Positions 1 through 8,907 of a DNA stretch of 64,000 nt are shown one piece after another. A program made the position numbers and the translations under genes. The notes below the pieces were generated by a model. The model made no database searches. It saw only the letters and a list, made by a program, of their open reading frames with translations, and had not been told where the DNA came from. Source of the DNA: an uncultured Clostridia bacterium (GTDB lineage Bacteria > Bacillota > Clostridia > Oscillospirales > Acutalibacteraceae); the NCBI GenBank assembly GCA_946407065.1, contig CAMJMQ010000010.1, forward strand, positions 1-64,000, written 5' to 3'. The first letter of the stretch is position 1. Every line of letters starts with the position of its first letter.

Positions 1-52
1 CCCCGTCTTCGGATCGTCACCTTCTGTCCAACGTCTGATCTACGCTCTCCCT

Positions 53-77
53 ACAAACAGTCCACCGGACTGTTTGT
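53..77. repeat. Short perfect inverted repeat
   Basis: An 11-bp stem (53-63 with 67-77) encloses a 3-nt loop. There is no T-run on either strand, so it is more likely a repeat or a structural hairpin than a classical terminator. Nothing else can be assigned in bases 1-118. Confidence 0.5.
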
Positions 78-120
78 ACCTGTGCGTCGTCGCTCACGCT
101 TGACGCTAGGCATGGTCGCC

Positions 121-141
121 TTCGAATCCCACCGCTTCCGC
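121..141 (+). pseudogene. Inverted partial copy of tRNA-Ser 3' end
   Basis: These 21 bases are the exact reverse complement of 197-217, the T-arm/acceptor 3' part of the neighbouring tRNA-Ser. The bases before it do not complete a tRNA, so this is only a tRNA tail in the opposite orientation. It may be a scar from an integration or rearrangement event at the tRNA gene (inference). Confidence 0.55.
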
Positions 142-151
142 AATTTATAGT

Positions 152-184
152 AAAAAACACGGAGTTCCTTTCTGAAACTCCGTG
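152..184 (-). terminator. Rho-independent terminator of tRNA-Ser
   Basis: A 9-bp stem (158-166 with 176-184) is followed on the minus strand by six T residues (A-run 152-157). It lies directly downstream of the tRNA-Ser gene. Confidence 0.8.
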
Positions 185-194
185 CTGATTCATA

Positions 195-283
195 TGGCGG
201 AAGCGGTGGGATTCGAACCCACGAGCCCGTGAGGACTACCTGATTTCGAGTCAGGCCCGTTATGACCACTTCGATACGCTTCC
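195..283 (-). tRNA. tRNA-Ser (anticodon CGA)
   Basis: Read on the minus strand, this is a class II tRNA. The acceptor stem GGAAGCG/CGCTTCC is at 277-283/199-205, and the D-arm is followed by an anticodon stem-loop with CGA in the loop. There is a long variable arm and a GTTCGAATC T-loop, with discriminator G and an encoded CCA (195-197). The long variable arm and the anticodon both indicate serine, reading UCG codons. A strong terminator follows. Confidence 0.93.
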
Positions 284-329
284 GTATTCATTTGTGCAAA
301 TGATATTTTACTTTGTTTTTATCATAATG

Positions 330-1442
330 TCAAGTGTTTTCTAACAAATAAGCGATAACGCCGTTAGAAACCAAAAAGCCTTTTACGGTCAGCGAGATCG
401 AACGATCACTCACATGGCATAATCCCTGCTGCTCTAATCTCTTGGCGGAGGAGATCATCTTTTCACTGATCGGATAACCAAACCGTTCCCGATATTTTTC
501 AAATACCAATCCCTCTGTCAATCTCAACGCCAGCATGATGTATTCATCACTGTCACCACCGTCGGATTCATCACAGATTTGATTCTCATAAAAGCGTTGA
601 AAATCGCTGTCATAATAAAAGCGCTTGCCGTCAATAAAGGAATGGGCGGAGGGCCCGAGACCCAAATATTCATCATCATGCCAATAATGCAGATTGTGAC
701 GACTCTCACACCCTTTATGTGAGAAATTAGAGATCTCATATTGCTGATACCCCAACTCTGCGAGTTTCCCCACAGTATGCTCATAAAACGCTGCCTGTTC
801 ATCATCATGATACAGCGACAGCTGATCTTTCATTTGATAAAACCGCGTACCCTCTTCGACTTTCAGGATATAAGCGGAAATATGCTGTACATGGCAGGAA
901 GCACAGAACGCCAACGTCTTATCCAATGACGCCATCGTTTGCTCGGGGATCGCGAGCATCACATCCAGCGAGATATTATTGAACCCCGCTTTTTGCGCAC
1001 ATGCAACAGTACGGCGCGCGTCATCCGCACTGTGACGGCGACCGAGGAGCTTCAGCTCATTGTCGTTGGCACTTTGCAAACCGATCGAAAGGCGATTAAA
1101 ACCCGCCTGTTTCATCAGTACAAAATCGAGTTCATCGGTGGAGGAAGGATTGACCTCTACCGTGATCTCTGCCTGATCGGCAACATAAAAAGAGCGACGG
1201 ACAGCATCCAAAATACGGATCAGACGCTCGTGACCGAGTAGGGAAGGGGTCCCGCCGCCGAAATAGACAGTATCAACCGGGCGGTCGATGCTTCTACTCC
1301 ACGCTTCGATACTGCTGATCAGATGCTCAGTATATTCAGTTATTTCAAAAGCACCCGTATGCGGACGACGGCTGAAGAAATTGCAATAAGAACATTTTCC
1401 GTCACAAAACGGGATATGCAGATAAAGCCCGATAGGATTCAT
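330..1442 (-). CDS. hemW: Radical SAM heme chaperone HemW-like
   Basis: 370-aa radical SAM protein. The cluster motif is C13-xxx-C17-xx-C20 followed by NF, the pattern of HemW rather than the CxxxCxxCxC of oxygen-independent coproporphyrinogen oxidase HemN. A GGGTP motif (SAM binding) follows, and the C-terminal HemN_C-type domain is present. HemW family members bind heme and deliver it to apo-proteins; many are misannotated as HemN. The length agrees with HemW (about 375 aa). A GAGGAG ribosome site lies 5 nt before the ATG. The gene stands alone between tRNA-Ser and the divergent prfC. Confidence 0.88.
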   Translation of the reverse strand: MNPIGLYLHIPFCDGKCSYCNFFSRRPHTGAFEITEYTEHLISSIEAWSRSIDRPVDTVYFGGGTPSLLGHERLIRILDAVRRSFYVADQAEITVEVNPSSTDELDFVLMKQAGFNRLSIGLQSANDNELKLLGRRHSADDARRTVACAQKAGFNNISLDVMLAIPEQTMASLDKTLAFCASCHVQHISAYILKVEEGTRFYQMKDQLSLYHDDEQAAFYEHTVGKLAELGYQQYEISNFSHKGCESRHNLHYWHDDEYLGLGPSAHSFIDGKRFYYDSDFQRFYENQICDESDGGDSDEYIMLALRLTEGLVFEKYRERFGYPISEKMISSAKRLEQQGLCHVSDRSISLTVKGFLVSNGVIAYLLENT

Positions 1443-1496
1443 AGCTACTCCTCAACGTGGAACGATCCACTGTATATAAATATCTACACAAAGGGG

Positions 1497-1524
1497 TGAG
1501 GCAGGAACTTGCGTTCCTGCCTCA
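1497..1524. repeat. Perfect 12-bp stem hairpin between hemW and prfC
   Basis: A 12-bp perfect stem (1497-1508 with 1513-1524) encloses a 4-nt loop, in the divergent hemW-prfC intergenic region. There is no flanking T-run, so it is not an obvious terminator. It could be a leader structure or a repeat. Confidence 0.45.
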
Positions 1525-1647
1525 AATTTGGAAGGTATATGAAAAAACTTAGATGAATTCTTGTTTATAATGCTATTTTAATAAAATATGCGCAAAAAGT
1601 CAAGTGCATTTGTGTAAATTACCGTAGAAAAAACACACCTAAAGTTG

Positions 1648-1677
1648 TTGACTTTTACTATAGATTAATAGTAAAAT
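1648..1677 (+). promoter_or_regulatory. Sigma-A-type promoter for prfC
   Basis: TTGACT (1648-1653) and TAAAAT (1672-1677) are separated by 18 nt, about 85 nt upstream of the likely prfC start. Confidence 0.5.
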
Positions 1678-1763
1678 TATAGTGTATCACTAAAAACACA
1701 TCTGTTTCCTTTTGCACTTTGCACTAAGGAACTGTCATATTGACGAAAACACGGAGGCATGAA

Positions 1764-3350
1764 TTGAGCACTTTGACCGAACAAATTGAGAAACGACGCA
1801 CCTTTGCGATCATATCCCATCCCGATGCGGGTAAAACGACCTTGACCGAAAAACTGCTGCTTTACGGCGGCGCCATCAATCTGGCGGGTTCCGTAAAGGG
1901 TAAGAAGACTTCCAAGCATGCGGTATCCGACTGGATGGAGATCGAAAAGCAGAGAGGTATCTCTGTTACCTCATCGGTACTACAGTTCAAATATAACGGG
2001 TACTGCATCAACATTCTGGATACACCGGGACATCAGGACTTCTCTGAAGACACCTATCGTACACTGATGGCGGCTGACAGCGCCGTGATGGTGATCGACG
2101 CCTCAAAGGGTGTTGAGAACCAGACCAAAAAGCTCTTTAAAGTCTGTGTTATGCGCCACATCCCGATCATCACCTTCATCAATAAAATGGATCGTGACGC
2201 GCAGAATCCCTTTGATCTGTTGGAGGATATAGAGAATGTCCTCGGCATCAATACCTGTCCGATGAACTGGCCGATCGGCTCGGGTAAGGAATTCAAGGGC
2301 GTATATGACCGCAAGAAGGGCAAGATCCTTTCCTATACCGCTAATAACGGACAGCGCGAGGTAGAGCAGGAAGAGATCGCGCTCGATGATCCCGATCTTG
2401 AGAACAAGCTGTTCTACGGACAGAAGGACACACTGTTTGACGATATCGATCTGCTGGACGGCGCGGGTAATGAATTTGACCTTGACATGGTTCGTAACGG
2501 TCAGCTGACCCCGGTATTCTTCGGCTCGGCGCTCACCAACTTCGGTGTAGAACCGTTCCTGCAGGAATTCTTGCAGCTCACCACAGCGCCTTTGGCGCGT
2601 GAAGCAGGCGGTGAGATGATCGCGCCCGACTCCGATTTCTTCTCCGCGTTTGTCTTTAAGATCCAGGCGAACATGAATAAGGCGCACCGTGACCGTGTAG
2701 CGTTCATGCGTATCTGCTCCGGTAAGTTTGACAAAAACATGGAAGTGTACCATGTACAGGGCGACAGAAAGATGAAGCTCTCTCAGCCGCAGCAGATCAT
2801 GGCGCAGGAACGCGAGGTCGTGGAAGAGGCATATGCCGGCGATATCATCGGCGTGTTCGATCCCGGTATGTTCTCGATCGGCGATACCATCGTTTCTCCC
2901 GGTCAGAAATTTGCGTTCAAGGGTATTCCGACCTTCGCGCCTGAGCATTTCGCACTGGTACGCCAGAAGGATACCATGAAGCGTAAGCAGTTTGTCAAGG
3001 GCATGAACCAGATTGCGCAGGAAGGTGCGATCCAGATCTTCCACGAGCCGGAATCCGGTATGGAGGAGGTCATCGTCGGCGTTGTCGGCGTACTGCAGTT
3101 CGACGTGTTAAAATACCGACTTGAGAACGAGTACAATGTGGATATCATCATGGAGAATACACCGTATCAGTTCATCCGTTGGATCACCTCAGAGGTGGAT
3201 TACAAGACGCTGGATCTGGCATCGGATACCAAGGTCGTAGCGGATTTTCGTGATAACAAGCTGCTATTGTTCCGCTCGGAATGGAGCATCGACTGGGCGC
3301 TGGAGCATAATAAGGATTTGGCGTTACAGGACTTCGGTAACGCGGAATAA
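1764..3350 (+). CDS. prfC: Peptide chain release factor 3
   Basis: Translational GTPase RF3, which recycles RF1/RF2 from the ribosome after stop-codon hydrolysis. The G1 motif SHPDAGKTT, G3 DTPGH and G4 NKMD are all visible, and the protein aligns end to end with the E. coli protein (529 aa). A TTG at 1740 opens the frame, but GGAGG at 1753-1757 sits 6 nt before an in-frame TTG at 1764. That TTG gives 528 aa, so I take it as the start. A promoter lies upstream and a hairpin with a T-run lies downstream, so the gene is probably monocistronic. Confidence 0.93.
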   Translation: MSTLTEQIEKRRTFAIISHPDAGKTTLTEKLLLYGGAINLAGSVKGKKTSKHAVSDWMEIEKQRGISVTSSVLQFKYNGYCINILDTPGHQDFSEDTYRTLMAADSAVMVIDASKGVENQTKKLFKVCVMRHIPIITFINKMDRDAQNPFDLLEDIENVLGINTCPMNWPIGSGKEFKGVYDRKKGKILSYTANNGQREVEQEEIALDDPDLENKLFYGQKDTLFDDIDLLDGAGNEFDLDMVRNGQLTPVFFGSALTNFGVEPFLQEFLQLTTAPLAREAGGEMIAPDSDFFSAFVFKIQANMNKAHRDRVAFMRICSGKFDKNMEVYHVQGDRKMKLSQPQQIMAQEREVVEEAYAGDIIGVFDPGMFSIGDTIVSPGQKFAFKGIPTFAPEHFALVRQKDTMKRKQFVKGMNQIAQEGAIQIFHEPESGMEEVIVGVVGVLQFDVLKYRLENEYNVDIIMENTPYQFIRWITSEVDYKTLDLASDTKVVADFRDNKLLLFRSEWSIDWALEHNKDLALQDFGNAE

Positions 3351-3370
3351 TGGGATGATTTGAATTAACC

Positions 3371-3414
3371 AACCCTCCGCCTCTGTCGAGGCACCTCCCT
3401 TAGGAAAGGAAGGC
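3371..3414. repeat. Dispersed intergenic repeat, family A
   Basis: Begins AACCCTCCG, has a short variable palindrome in the middle, and ends CCTCCCTTAGG...AAGG. Related copies occur at 32247-32342 and 58887-58929. Confidence 0.6.
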
Positions 3415-3444
3415 TTACGATTATTTTATAGACAGGCAAAACGG

Positions 3445-3483
3445 AACCATCTTGTGAATACACTTTCATGAGGTGGTTTTTTT
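3445..3483 (+). terminator. Terminator after prfC, overlapping sigK start
   Basis: An 8-bp stem (3445-3452 with 3471-3478) is followed by a T-run (3477-3483). The right arm and the T-run coincide with the ribosome site and possible start codons of sigK, so folding could also mask sigK translation. Confidence 0.55.
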
Positions 3484-4168
3484 GTTAGGGTTTTTATCGT
3501 ATATCAGCCAATATATCTTTTTGTTCATCCTGCATATCGCGCATGGAGAGAGCTTCCCAAAGCCGTTGAAAAATGCAGAGGAACAACAATATCTGGAGCG
3601 TGCCGCTAAGGGTGATATCAACGCGCGCAATATCCTTGTCGAGCACAACCTGCGCCTCGTCGCGCATATCATCAAGAAATACTACCAGAATTACGGCGGA
3701 CAGGATGATCTGGTATCCATCGGCACGATTGGTCTGATCAAGGCGATCAACACCTTTGATCTCAACAAGAACATCAAGCTGTCGAGTTACGCGTCCCGCT
3801 GTATCGAAAACGAGATCTTGATGTTCTTTCGCAACAATCGCAAATCATCACAGGATATCTCCCTAAACGATACGATCGATACCGATAAAGACGGGAATCC
3901 GCTGACGTTGATGGATATCATGGCATCGGATATGGACGTCGCTCAGGATGTGGATACCAAGCTGCATCTGGAGGTGTTGAGCGCCTACATCGACGAGGTG
4001 CTGACCCCCAGAGAAAAAGAGGTCATCATCAAGCGGTATGGCATAGGAGGAGAAAAGGTACAAACACAGCGGGAGTTAGCAAAAAAGCTCAACATCTCAC
4101 GCTCCTATATTTCTCGAATCGAGAAGAAGGCACTTGAGAAGCTGCGGAGTCGTTATGAGCAGGGGTAA
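3482..4168 (+). CDS. sigK: Sporulation sigma factor SigK
   Basis: Late mother-cell sigma factor of the sigma-70 family, about 228 aa. It has the SigK-type hydrophobic N-terminal pro-region (about 20 residues) followed by SFPKPL. Region 2 contains ARNILVEHNLRLVAHI, and region 4 is a helix-turn-helix (TQRELAKKLNISRSYISRIEKKAL). The start is uncertain: a GTG at 3473 or a TTG at 3482, the latter preceded by AGGTGG. The frame is complete, so the gene is not interrupted by a skin-like element. The pro-region implies processing as for Bacillus pro-sigma-K (family knowledge). cwlD, another sporulation gene, follows. Confidence 0.9.
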   Translation: MLGFLSYISQYIFLFILHIAHGESFPKPLKNAEEQQYLERAAKGDINARNILVEHNLRLVAHIIKKYYQNYGGQDDLVSIGTIGLIKAINTFDLNKNIKLSSYASRCIENEILMFFRNNRKSSQDISLNDTIDTDKDGNPLTLMDIMASDMDVAQDVDTKLHLEVLSAYIDEVLTPREKEVIIKRYGIGGEKVQTQRELAKKLNISRSYISRIEKKALEKLRSRYEQG

Positions 4169-4215
4169 CGTGTATGGAACACATATTGAACCTTAACACT
4201 GACAATCGATTCATC

Positions 4216-4243
4216 TTGACTATATCGGATTTTAAAGTATAAT
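4216..4243 (+). promoter_or_regulatory. Promoter upstream of cwlD
   Basis: TTGACT (4216-4221), a 16-nt spacer, then TATAAT (4238-4243). This is a vegetative-type promoter 38 nt before the cwlD start. Confidence 0.6.
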
Positions 4244-4280
4244 AAAAGCAGTGCTTTCATATACATATCTCGGTGATGAT

Positions 4281-4988
4281 ATGAAAGTCAAAACGATATA
4301 TTTGATCATACTGGCGGTCATTCTGATAACCTTTTGCATCATGATGTATTCGGCGTTTTCCAACATCACCGCGCGTACCGCTGTCGACGACATCGACCGA
4401 CAACCGATGATCGTCATTGACGCGGGTCACGGTGGGGAAGATGGAGGAGCCGAGGTCGACGGCGTACTGGAAAAGGATATCAACCTGAGTATTGCGGGCA
4501 AGCTTTCCGACATCCTGCGCCTCTGCGGCTGTCGTGTGACCGAGATCCGTGACGAGGATATCTCTGTCTATGACAGTGACGCGCAGACGCTCAGAGAGAA
4601 GAAGGTCTCCGACCTCAAACGTCGTGTCGAGATCACGAACGCCAACGATCATAATATCCTTGTCAGCATCCATCAAAATAAGTTTGATAACAGCACCTAC
4701 AGCGGCGCTCAGCTGTTCTATTCATCCAATCATGAAAACAGCCGCGTACTGGCGGAGGATATCCGCAGTGCGGTGGTCTCGCTGTTGCAAAAGGAGAATA
4801 CGCGTGAGCTAAAGCCCGCAGGCTCCAATATCTATCTGCTGGATCATGCCCGGGTGCCCGCTGTGATCGTTGAATGCGGCTTTTTATCCAACGAGGAAGA
4901 ACGGTCAAGGCTGATGAATGACAACTATCAAAATGAAATGGCGTACGCGATCGCAATGGGTGTGTTGGGGTACATCAACTCATTATGA
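4281..4988 (+). CDS. cwlD: N-acetylmuramoyl-L-alanine amidase CwlD
   Basis: 235-aa zinc amidase of the Amidase_3 family with an N-terminal membrane segment (about residues 4-23) and no cell-wall-binding repeats. That is the CwlD layout, whose role is muramic-delta-lactam formation in spore cortex. The motif VIDAGHGGEDGG carries the first zinc His and the Glu; SIHQN gives a second His, and VIVECGFLSN the catalytic Glu region. The open frame begins at 4251, but GGTGAT lies 3 nt before the ATG at 4281, which also gives the membrane segment its proper position. It lies just downstream of sigK. Confidence 0.88.
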   Translation: MKVKTIYLIILAVILITFCIMMYSAFSNITARTAVDDIDRQPMIVIDAGHGGEDGGAEVDGVLEKDINLSIAGKLSDILRLCGCRVTEIRDEDISVYDSDAQTLREKKVSDLKRRVEITNANDHNILVSIHQNKFDNSTYSGAQLFYSSNHENSRVLAEDIRSAVVSLLQKENTRELKPAGSNIYLLDHARVPAVIVECGFLSNEEERSRLMNDNYQNEMAYAIAMGVLGYINSL

Positions 4989-5017
4989 TACTCGCTGAAG
5001 CTCGATCAATTGAATAC

Positions 5018-5068
5018 AATTCCTCAGTCGGCTTGTGCCGACAGCTCCCTTTCCCAAAGGGGGAGCCT
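5018..5068. repeat. Dispersed intergenic repeat, family A'
   Basis: Two nested hairpins (a GTCGGC.../GCCGAC stem, then GCTCCC...GGGAGC). The same layout and flanks occur at 61087-61147. The position between cwlD and radA suggests it can also act as a weak terminator. Confidence 0.55.
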
Positions 5069-5093
5069 AATAAATGTAAAAGGATTATGAATT

Positions 5094-6458
5094 ATGGCTA
5101 AAATCAAAAGTGTATATATCTGTTCGGAATGTGGGTATGAAAGCCCTAAATGGTACGGAAAATGTCCGTCCTGCGGTGAATGGAACACTATGAATGAAGA
5201 GATCAAGGATACCACTAAGACCGCTTCCGCGTCGCGCTCTCACGCGACTGCATACGCGCCTCCCGTACACATCCGCGAAATCGATACCACGGATGAGATC
5301 CGATATCAGACCGGCTCCAAGGAGCTTGACCGCGTGATGGGCGGCGGTATCGTCAAGGGCAGTCTGATCCTTTTGGGCGGTGATCCCGGTATCGGTAAAT
5401 CGACGATATTACTGCAAATCTGTGAATATCTCGGACGAGACCTCAAGATCCTCTATGTATCGGGGGAGGAAAGCAAACGCCAGCTGAAGCTGCGCGCTGA
5501 ACGCCTCGGCGTCAATTCGGAGAATCTCTATATTTTGACGCAGACCGATGTAGAACTGGTTTGTGAAACCATCCGACAGGACAAGCCGGATATCGTGATG
5601 ATCGACTCCATCCAGACGATGTCGCTCTCGGAGCTGAATTCCTCTCCGGGATCGGTCACGCAGGTGCGTGAATCGACCAATTTCTTCATGCGTACGGCAA
5701 AGAGCATGGATATCCCGATGATCATTGTCGGTCATGTTAACAAAGAAGGTTCAATCGCAGGGCCGAAGGTACTCGAACACGTGGTGGACGCGGTACTGCA
5801 TTTTGAGGGCGACAGACAGATGAGCTATCGCATCCTCAGAGCGGTCAAAAATCGTTACGGCTCCACCAACGAGATCGGTGTTTTTGAGATGACGGATGAA
5901 GGGCTCAAAGAGGTGGAAAACCCCTCGCTGATGCTGATCTCCGGCAGACCCAAAAACGTCAGCGGTACCTGTATCGCGTGCGCGATGGAGGGTACCCGTC
6001 CGATCTTGGCAGAGATACAGGCTTTGGCTGCGTCTACGGGCTTCGGCAATCCGCGCAGGATGTGTACAGGCTTTGACTACAACCGCATGAACATGATTAT
6101 CGCGGTGCTGGAAAAACGCGCCGGGTACTACTTTAATAATACCGATGCCTACATCAATGTTGTCGGCGGTTTACGATTGGATGAAACCGCTGTTGATCTG
6201 GCGGTCGCGATCGCGCTGATCTCCTCGCTCAAGGATGTTCCCATCAATGAGAACGCGATCGCATTCGGTGAGATCGGATTGGCCGGAGAGATCCGCTCCG
6301 TCAGCCATGTGCAACAGCGTGTCAGTGAGGCGGTACGTCTGGGCTTTACCAAGATCATCATCCCGTCACATAATATGAAGGATATCACCGGTATCAACGG
6401 CGTTGAGATCGTGCCTGTCAAGAACGTGCGGCAGGCATTTGAGGCGATCTGTGAATAA
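5094..6458 (+). CDS. radA: DNA repair protein RadA
   Basis: 454-aa RecA-like branch-migration ATPase that helps process recombination intermediates. The N-terminal zinc finger is C10, C13, C24, C27. Walker A is GGDPGIGKST (residues 95-104). The RadA signature is KNRYG instead of the usual KNRFG, a conservative change. The C-terminal part is the Lon-protease-like domain, and the length matches the family. Its stop codon overlaps the next gene by 8 nt. Confidence 0.93.
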   Translation: MAKIKSVYICSECGYESPKWYGKCPSCGEWNTMNEEIKDTTKTASASRSHATAYAPPVHIREIDTTDEIRYQTGSKELDRVMGGGIVKGSLILLGGDPGIGKSTILLQICEYLGRDLKILYVSGEESKRQLKLRAERLGVNSENLYILTQTDVELVCETIRQDKPDIVMIDSIQTMSLSELNSSPGSVTQVRESTNFFMRTAKSMDIPMIIVGHVNKEGSIAGPKVLEHVVDAVLHFEGDRQMSYRILRAVKNRYGSTNEIGVFEMTDEGLKEVENPSLMLISGRPKNVSGTCIACAMEGTRPILAEIQALAASTGFGNPRRMCTGFDYNRMNMIIAVLEKRAGYYFNNTDAYINVVGGLRLDETAVDLAVAIALISSLKDVPINENAIAFGEIGLAGEIRSVSHVQQRVSEAVRLGFTKIIIPSHNMKDITGINGVEIVPVKNVRQAFEAICE

Positions 6459-7146
6459 GGCGATCTTATCGACAAAGTATCCGCAGTTTGCCACAAAATT
6501 GAGGAAATACGGATACGAGATCATACCGAGTGAAACAATACCGTGTCACATGCCGTATGAGCGCGATCACGCCGATTTACAGTGCCTGATACTCGATCAT
6601 ACGGCATTTGTACTGTCACGATGTAAACGGCTTATTAAAGTGCTTTCCCGCGATTATCAGGTGATACCGTGCGGCGATCGGTTCAGTGGACAATATCCCG
6701 ATAACACTTTTCTGAGTGCCGTATATTGTGAAAATATATTGATCGGCAGGATCGCTTCACTGGATGAAAAGGCCAAGGAATACTGTCGCAAGAATGATAT
6801 CGAGCTGATTAACGTCAATCAGGGATATGCCAAATGCTCCTGTGTTTCGGTCGCCGATGATGCCATCATCACGGCGGATAACGGTATTATCCATGCTTTA
6901 CAGGATACAGAGATGGATGTTCTTCCGATAGGGAAGGGGAGCGTCCGGCTCGAGGATGCTCCATACGGGTTTCTCGGCGGCGCTTCGGGATATGATCGCA
7001 ATACGCGAACCGTGTATTTCTGCGGTGATATCGACCGACATCCGGACGCTGATAGAATCAGAGATTTCTGTAAAAAATATGATACAAAAATCATCTGCCT
7101 TTCTAAAGACATGCTCACCGATATAGGCGGGATCATATTTTGTTAA
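6451..7146 (+). CDS. DUF6873-like protein
   Basis: 231-aa protein. I recognise it as resembling the clostridial DUF6873 (GME-fold) proteins; no catalytic function is known to me. The GTG start at 6451 overlaps the radA stop by 8 nt and is preceded by GAGG, so translation is probably coupled to radA. Visible features are many Asp/Cys residues, a KCSCVSV segment and GGASGYD near the C-terminus. There is no signal peptide. In many Firmicutes radA is followed by disA; here this gene takes that place. Confidence 0.6.
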   Translation: MNKAILSTKYPQFATKLRKYGYEIIPSETIPCHMPYERDHADLQCLILDHTAFVLSRCKRLIKVLSRDYQVIPCGDRFSGQYPDNTFLSAVYCENILIGRIASLDEKAKEYCRKNDIELINVNQGYAKCSCVSVADDAIITADNGIIHALQDTEMDVLPIGKGSVRLEDAPYGFLGGASGYDRNTRTVYFCGDIDRHPDADRIRDFCKKYDTKIICLSKDMLTDIGGIIFC

Positions 7147-7851
7147 AAAATTAACAATATAGGGGAGTAGCGAATAAAGAGCGCATGGGAGAGATGAAAA
7201 CCTACTAAATAAGAGTAATAATGCAGCCCTCGCTCTAAACATACATATTTATTCTTTATCGATCATCGCAAGATTCAACGATGATATAGTAATATTTACA
7301 GAAAAATGAATCGGCTGGTTCTATATTCAGATTCAGCCGATCCTTGATATAATTCCAGATATTATTGTCATGATAATCACTATATACAATTGAATCAATT
7401 ATAAAACTCAAAAAATAATCGTTTCAGTTTTTTTGAAATGAACAGAACATCATTCAGAAAAAACTGAGACGATAAAACGAAACACTATGACAGATAATAG
7501 TGGTAACAGATTTGAATATACAAATATAACATTGAATCGTATCATTAAAACATCGATCATTCAAATAATAAATTTCATTGAGAAACGCGCATCACAACAC
7601 TAACGCAGTGAATTGCTCAAATCAACAAAAACGGCATCAGAACACGGTATTCAGGCTCTATCTCGGAAATTACCCTCCCCTAAATTACATAAAATATTAA
7701 TTTTGTTTATTCTTCTAATAAAGAATTTACGCCCCTCTCTTTTGCTGTATAATAATCCATACAGTAAGATAATCGGGCGATTTGTTCTATTCAAATGTTA
7801 AACTAATGAATCCTAACACGATTATAATCCATCCGGTAAATGGTGATTCTT
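7147..7851. other. AT-rich 705-nt intergenic region
   Basis: No convincing gene. A 46-codon open stretch on the minus strand (7256-7396, TTG start, no ribosome site) may be a decayed gene. Near the right end, TTTACG (7726-7731) and TATAAT (7748-7753) with a 16-nt spacer could be the promoter of the Xer recombinase gene. The composition is clearly more AT-rich than the neighbouring genes. Confidence 0.5.
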
Positions 7852-8847
7852 ATGAGTAAAAGTAATTTTGCGATCGAAGCCTCTGAGCCGATGAAAGATT
7901 TTTTATATTATCTGCAAACCGTCAAGGGACGTTCGCCGGCAACGGTGGATGAATACTTCAACGACCTGAGAACGTTTTTCCGTTTTATCAAAAAGCAAAA
8001 AGGGCTTGTCCCCTCGGACACACCCTTTCAGGATATCAAGGTGGATGACGTGGATCTTTCTCTGATTTCATCCGTGACGCTGACAGACGGCTATGAGTTC
8101 ATGAACTATCTGCTCCGCGTGCGAAAAAACGATAAAGCGGCTCGTGCGCGCAAGACGACCAGTATCAAATCGTTCTACAGCTACCTGACCAACAAAAAGC
8201 ATTTATTACAAGTTGACCCGCTCAAGGATCTGGAGCGTCCGAACGCGCGTGAAAAGAATCCCCTGCCCAAGTATCTGACGCTCGAACAAAGCATCGAGCT
8301 GCTCAATGCCGTTGACGGCAAGCATAAAGAGCGTGATTACTGCATTTTGACGTTTTTCCTAAACTGCGGTATGCGTTTGGCGGAGCTGGTATCGATGGAT
8401 TATACAGACATCCGCCCCGATCACACGGCTCAGATCATCGGTAAAGGCAGCAAAAAGCGCATTATCTACCTCAACGACGCTTGCATGGCGGCGTATGAAG
8501 CCTATATGAAGGTGCGCCCCGTGGACGGGGTACGTGCCGATGATAAATACGCACTGTTCCTCTCCGCGCAAAAGCGGCGCATCTCGCGAGAAATGGTGCA
8601 GAAAATGGTCTATAAATACATCGAGAAGATCGGTCTGGACTCACAGGGATATTCGGTGCATAAGCTCCGTCACACTGCCGCCACGCTGATGTATCAGCAC
8701 GGCAACGTCGATATCCGCGTGCTGAAGGATGTGCTGGGGCACGAAAGCCTGAGTACGACCGAGATCTATACGCACCTGGATTCGCGCCAGATCGAAGCCG
8801 CCGCAAAGAGCAATCCCCTATCGCGCGTCAAACCGAAAAGCAATTGA
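7852..8847 (+). CDS. Tyrosine recombinase, XerC/XerD type
   Basis: 331-aa site-specific recombinase. An N-terminal SAM-like core-binding domain (about residues 10-110) is followed by the catalytic domain. The catalytic set is visible: Arg in CGMRLAEL, HKLRHT (His-x-x-Arg), LGHESLSTT and the nucleophile Tyr in EIYTHL. It is probably the chromosome-dimer-resolution enzyme rather than a phage integrase, because it is housekeeping-sized and no phage genes lie beside it. An earlier ATG at 7840 exists, but GGTGAT (7841-7846) sits 5 nt before the ATG at 7852. Terminator at 8860-8893. Confidence 0.85.
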   Translation: MSKSNFAIEASEPMKDFLYYLQTVKGRSPATVDEYFNDLRTFFRFIKKQKGLVPSDTPFQDIKVDDVDLSLISSVTLTDGYEFMNYLLRVRKNDKAARARKTTSIKSFYSYLTNKKHLLQVDPLKDLERPNAREKNPLPKYLTLEQSIELLNAVDGKHKERDYCILTFFLNCGMRLAELVSMDYTDIRPDHTAQIIGKGSKKRIIYLNDACMAAYEAYMKVRPVDGVRADDKYALFLSAQKRRISREMVQKMVYKYIEKIGLDSQGYSVHKLRHTAATLMYQHGNVDIRVLKDVLGHESLSTTEIYTHLDSRQIEAAAKSNPLSRVKPKSN

Positions 8848-8859
8848 TGGAAAAAAGCC

Positions 8860-8893
8860 CATCCCCTGACAAGTTTCTGACTTGCAGGGGATG
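8860..8893 (+). terminator. Terminator after xer gene
   Basis: CATCCCCTG/CAGGGGATG plus an inner CAAGT/ACTTG stem with a short loop, followed by TTTGTT. It lies between convergent genes, so it can serve both strands. Confidence 0.7.
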
Positions 8894-8907
8894 TTTGTTA
8901 TACTGCT

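Noticed and set aside
2103..3044. 313-codon minus-strand frame opposite prfC
   Set aside because: Antisense shadow of a highly conserved gene; no start signals and low-complexity composition.
3473..4168. sigK interrupted by a skin-like element
   Set aside because: The frame is complete from pro-region to region 4.
7256..7396. 46-codon minus-strand frame in the AT-rich gap
   Set aside because: TTG start without a ribosome site and no recognisable family; kept only as a note in the gap entry.
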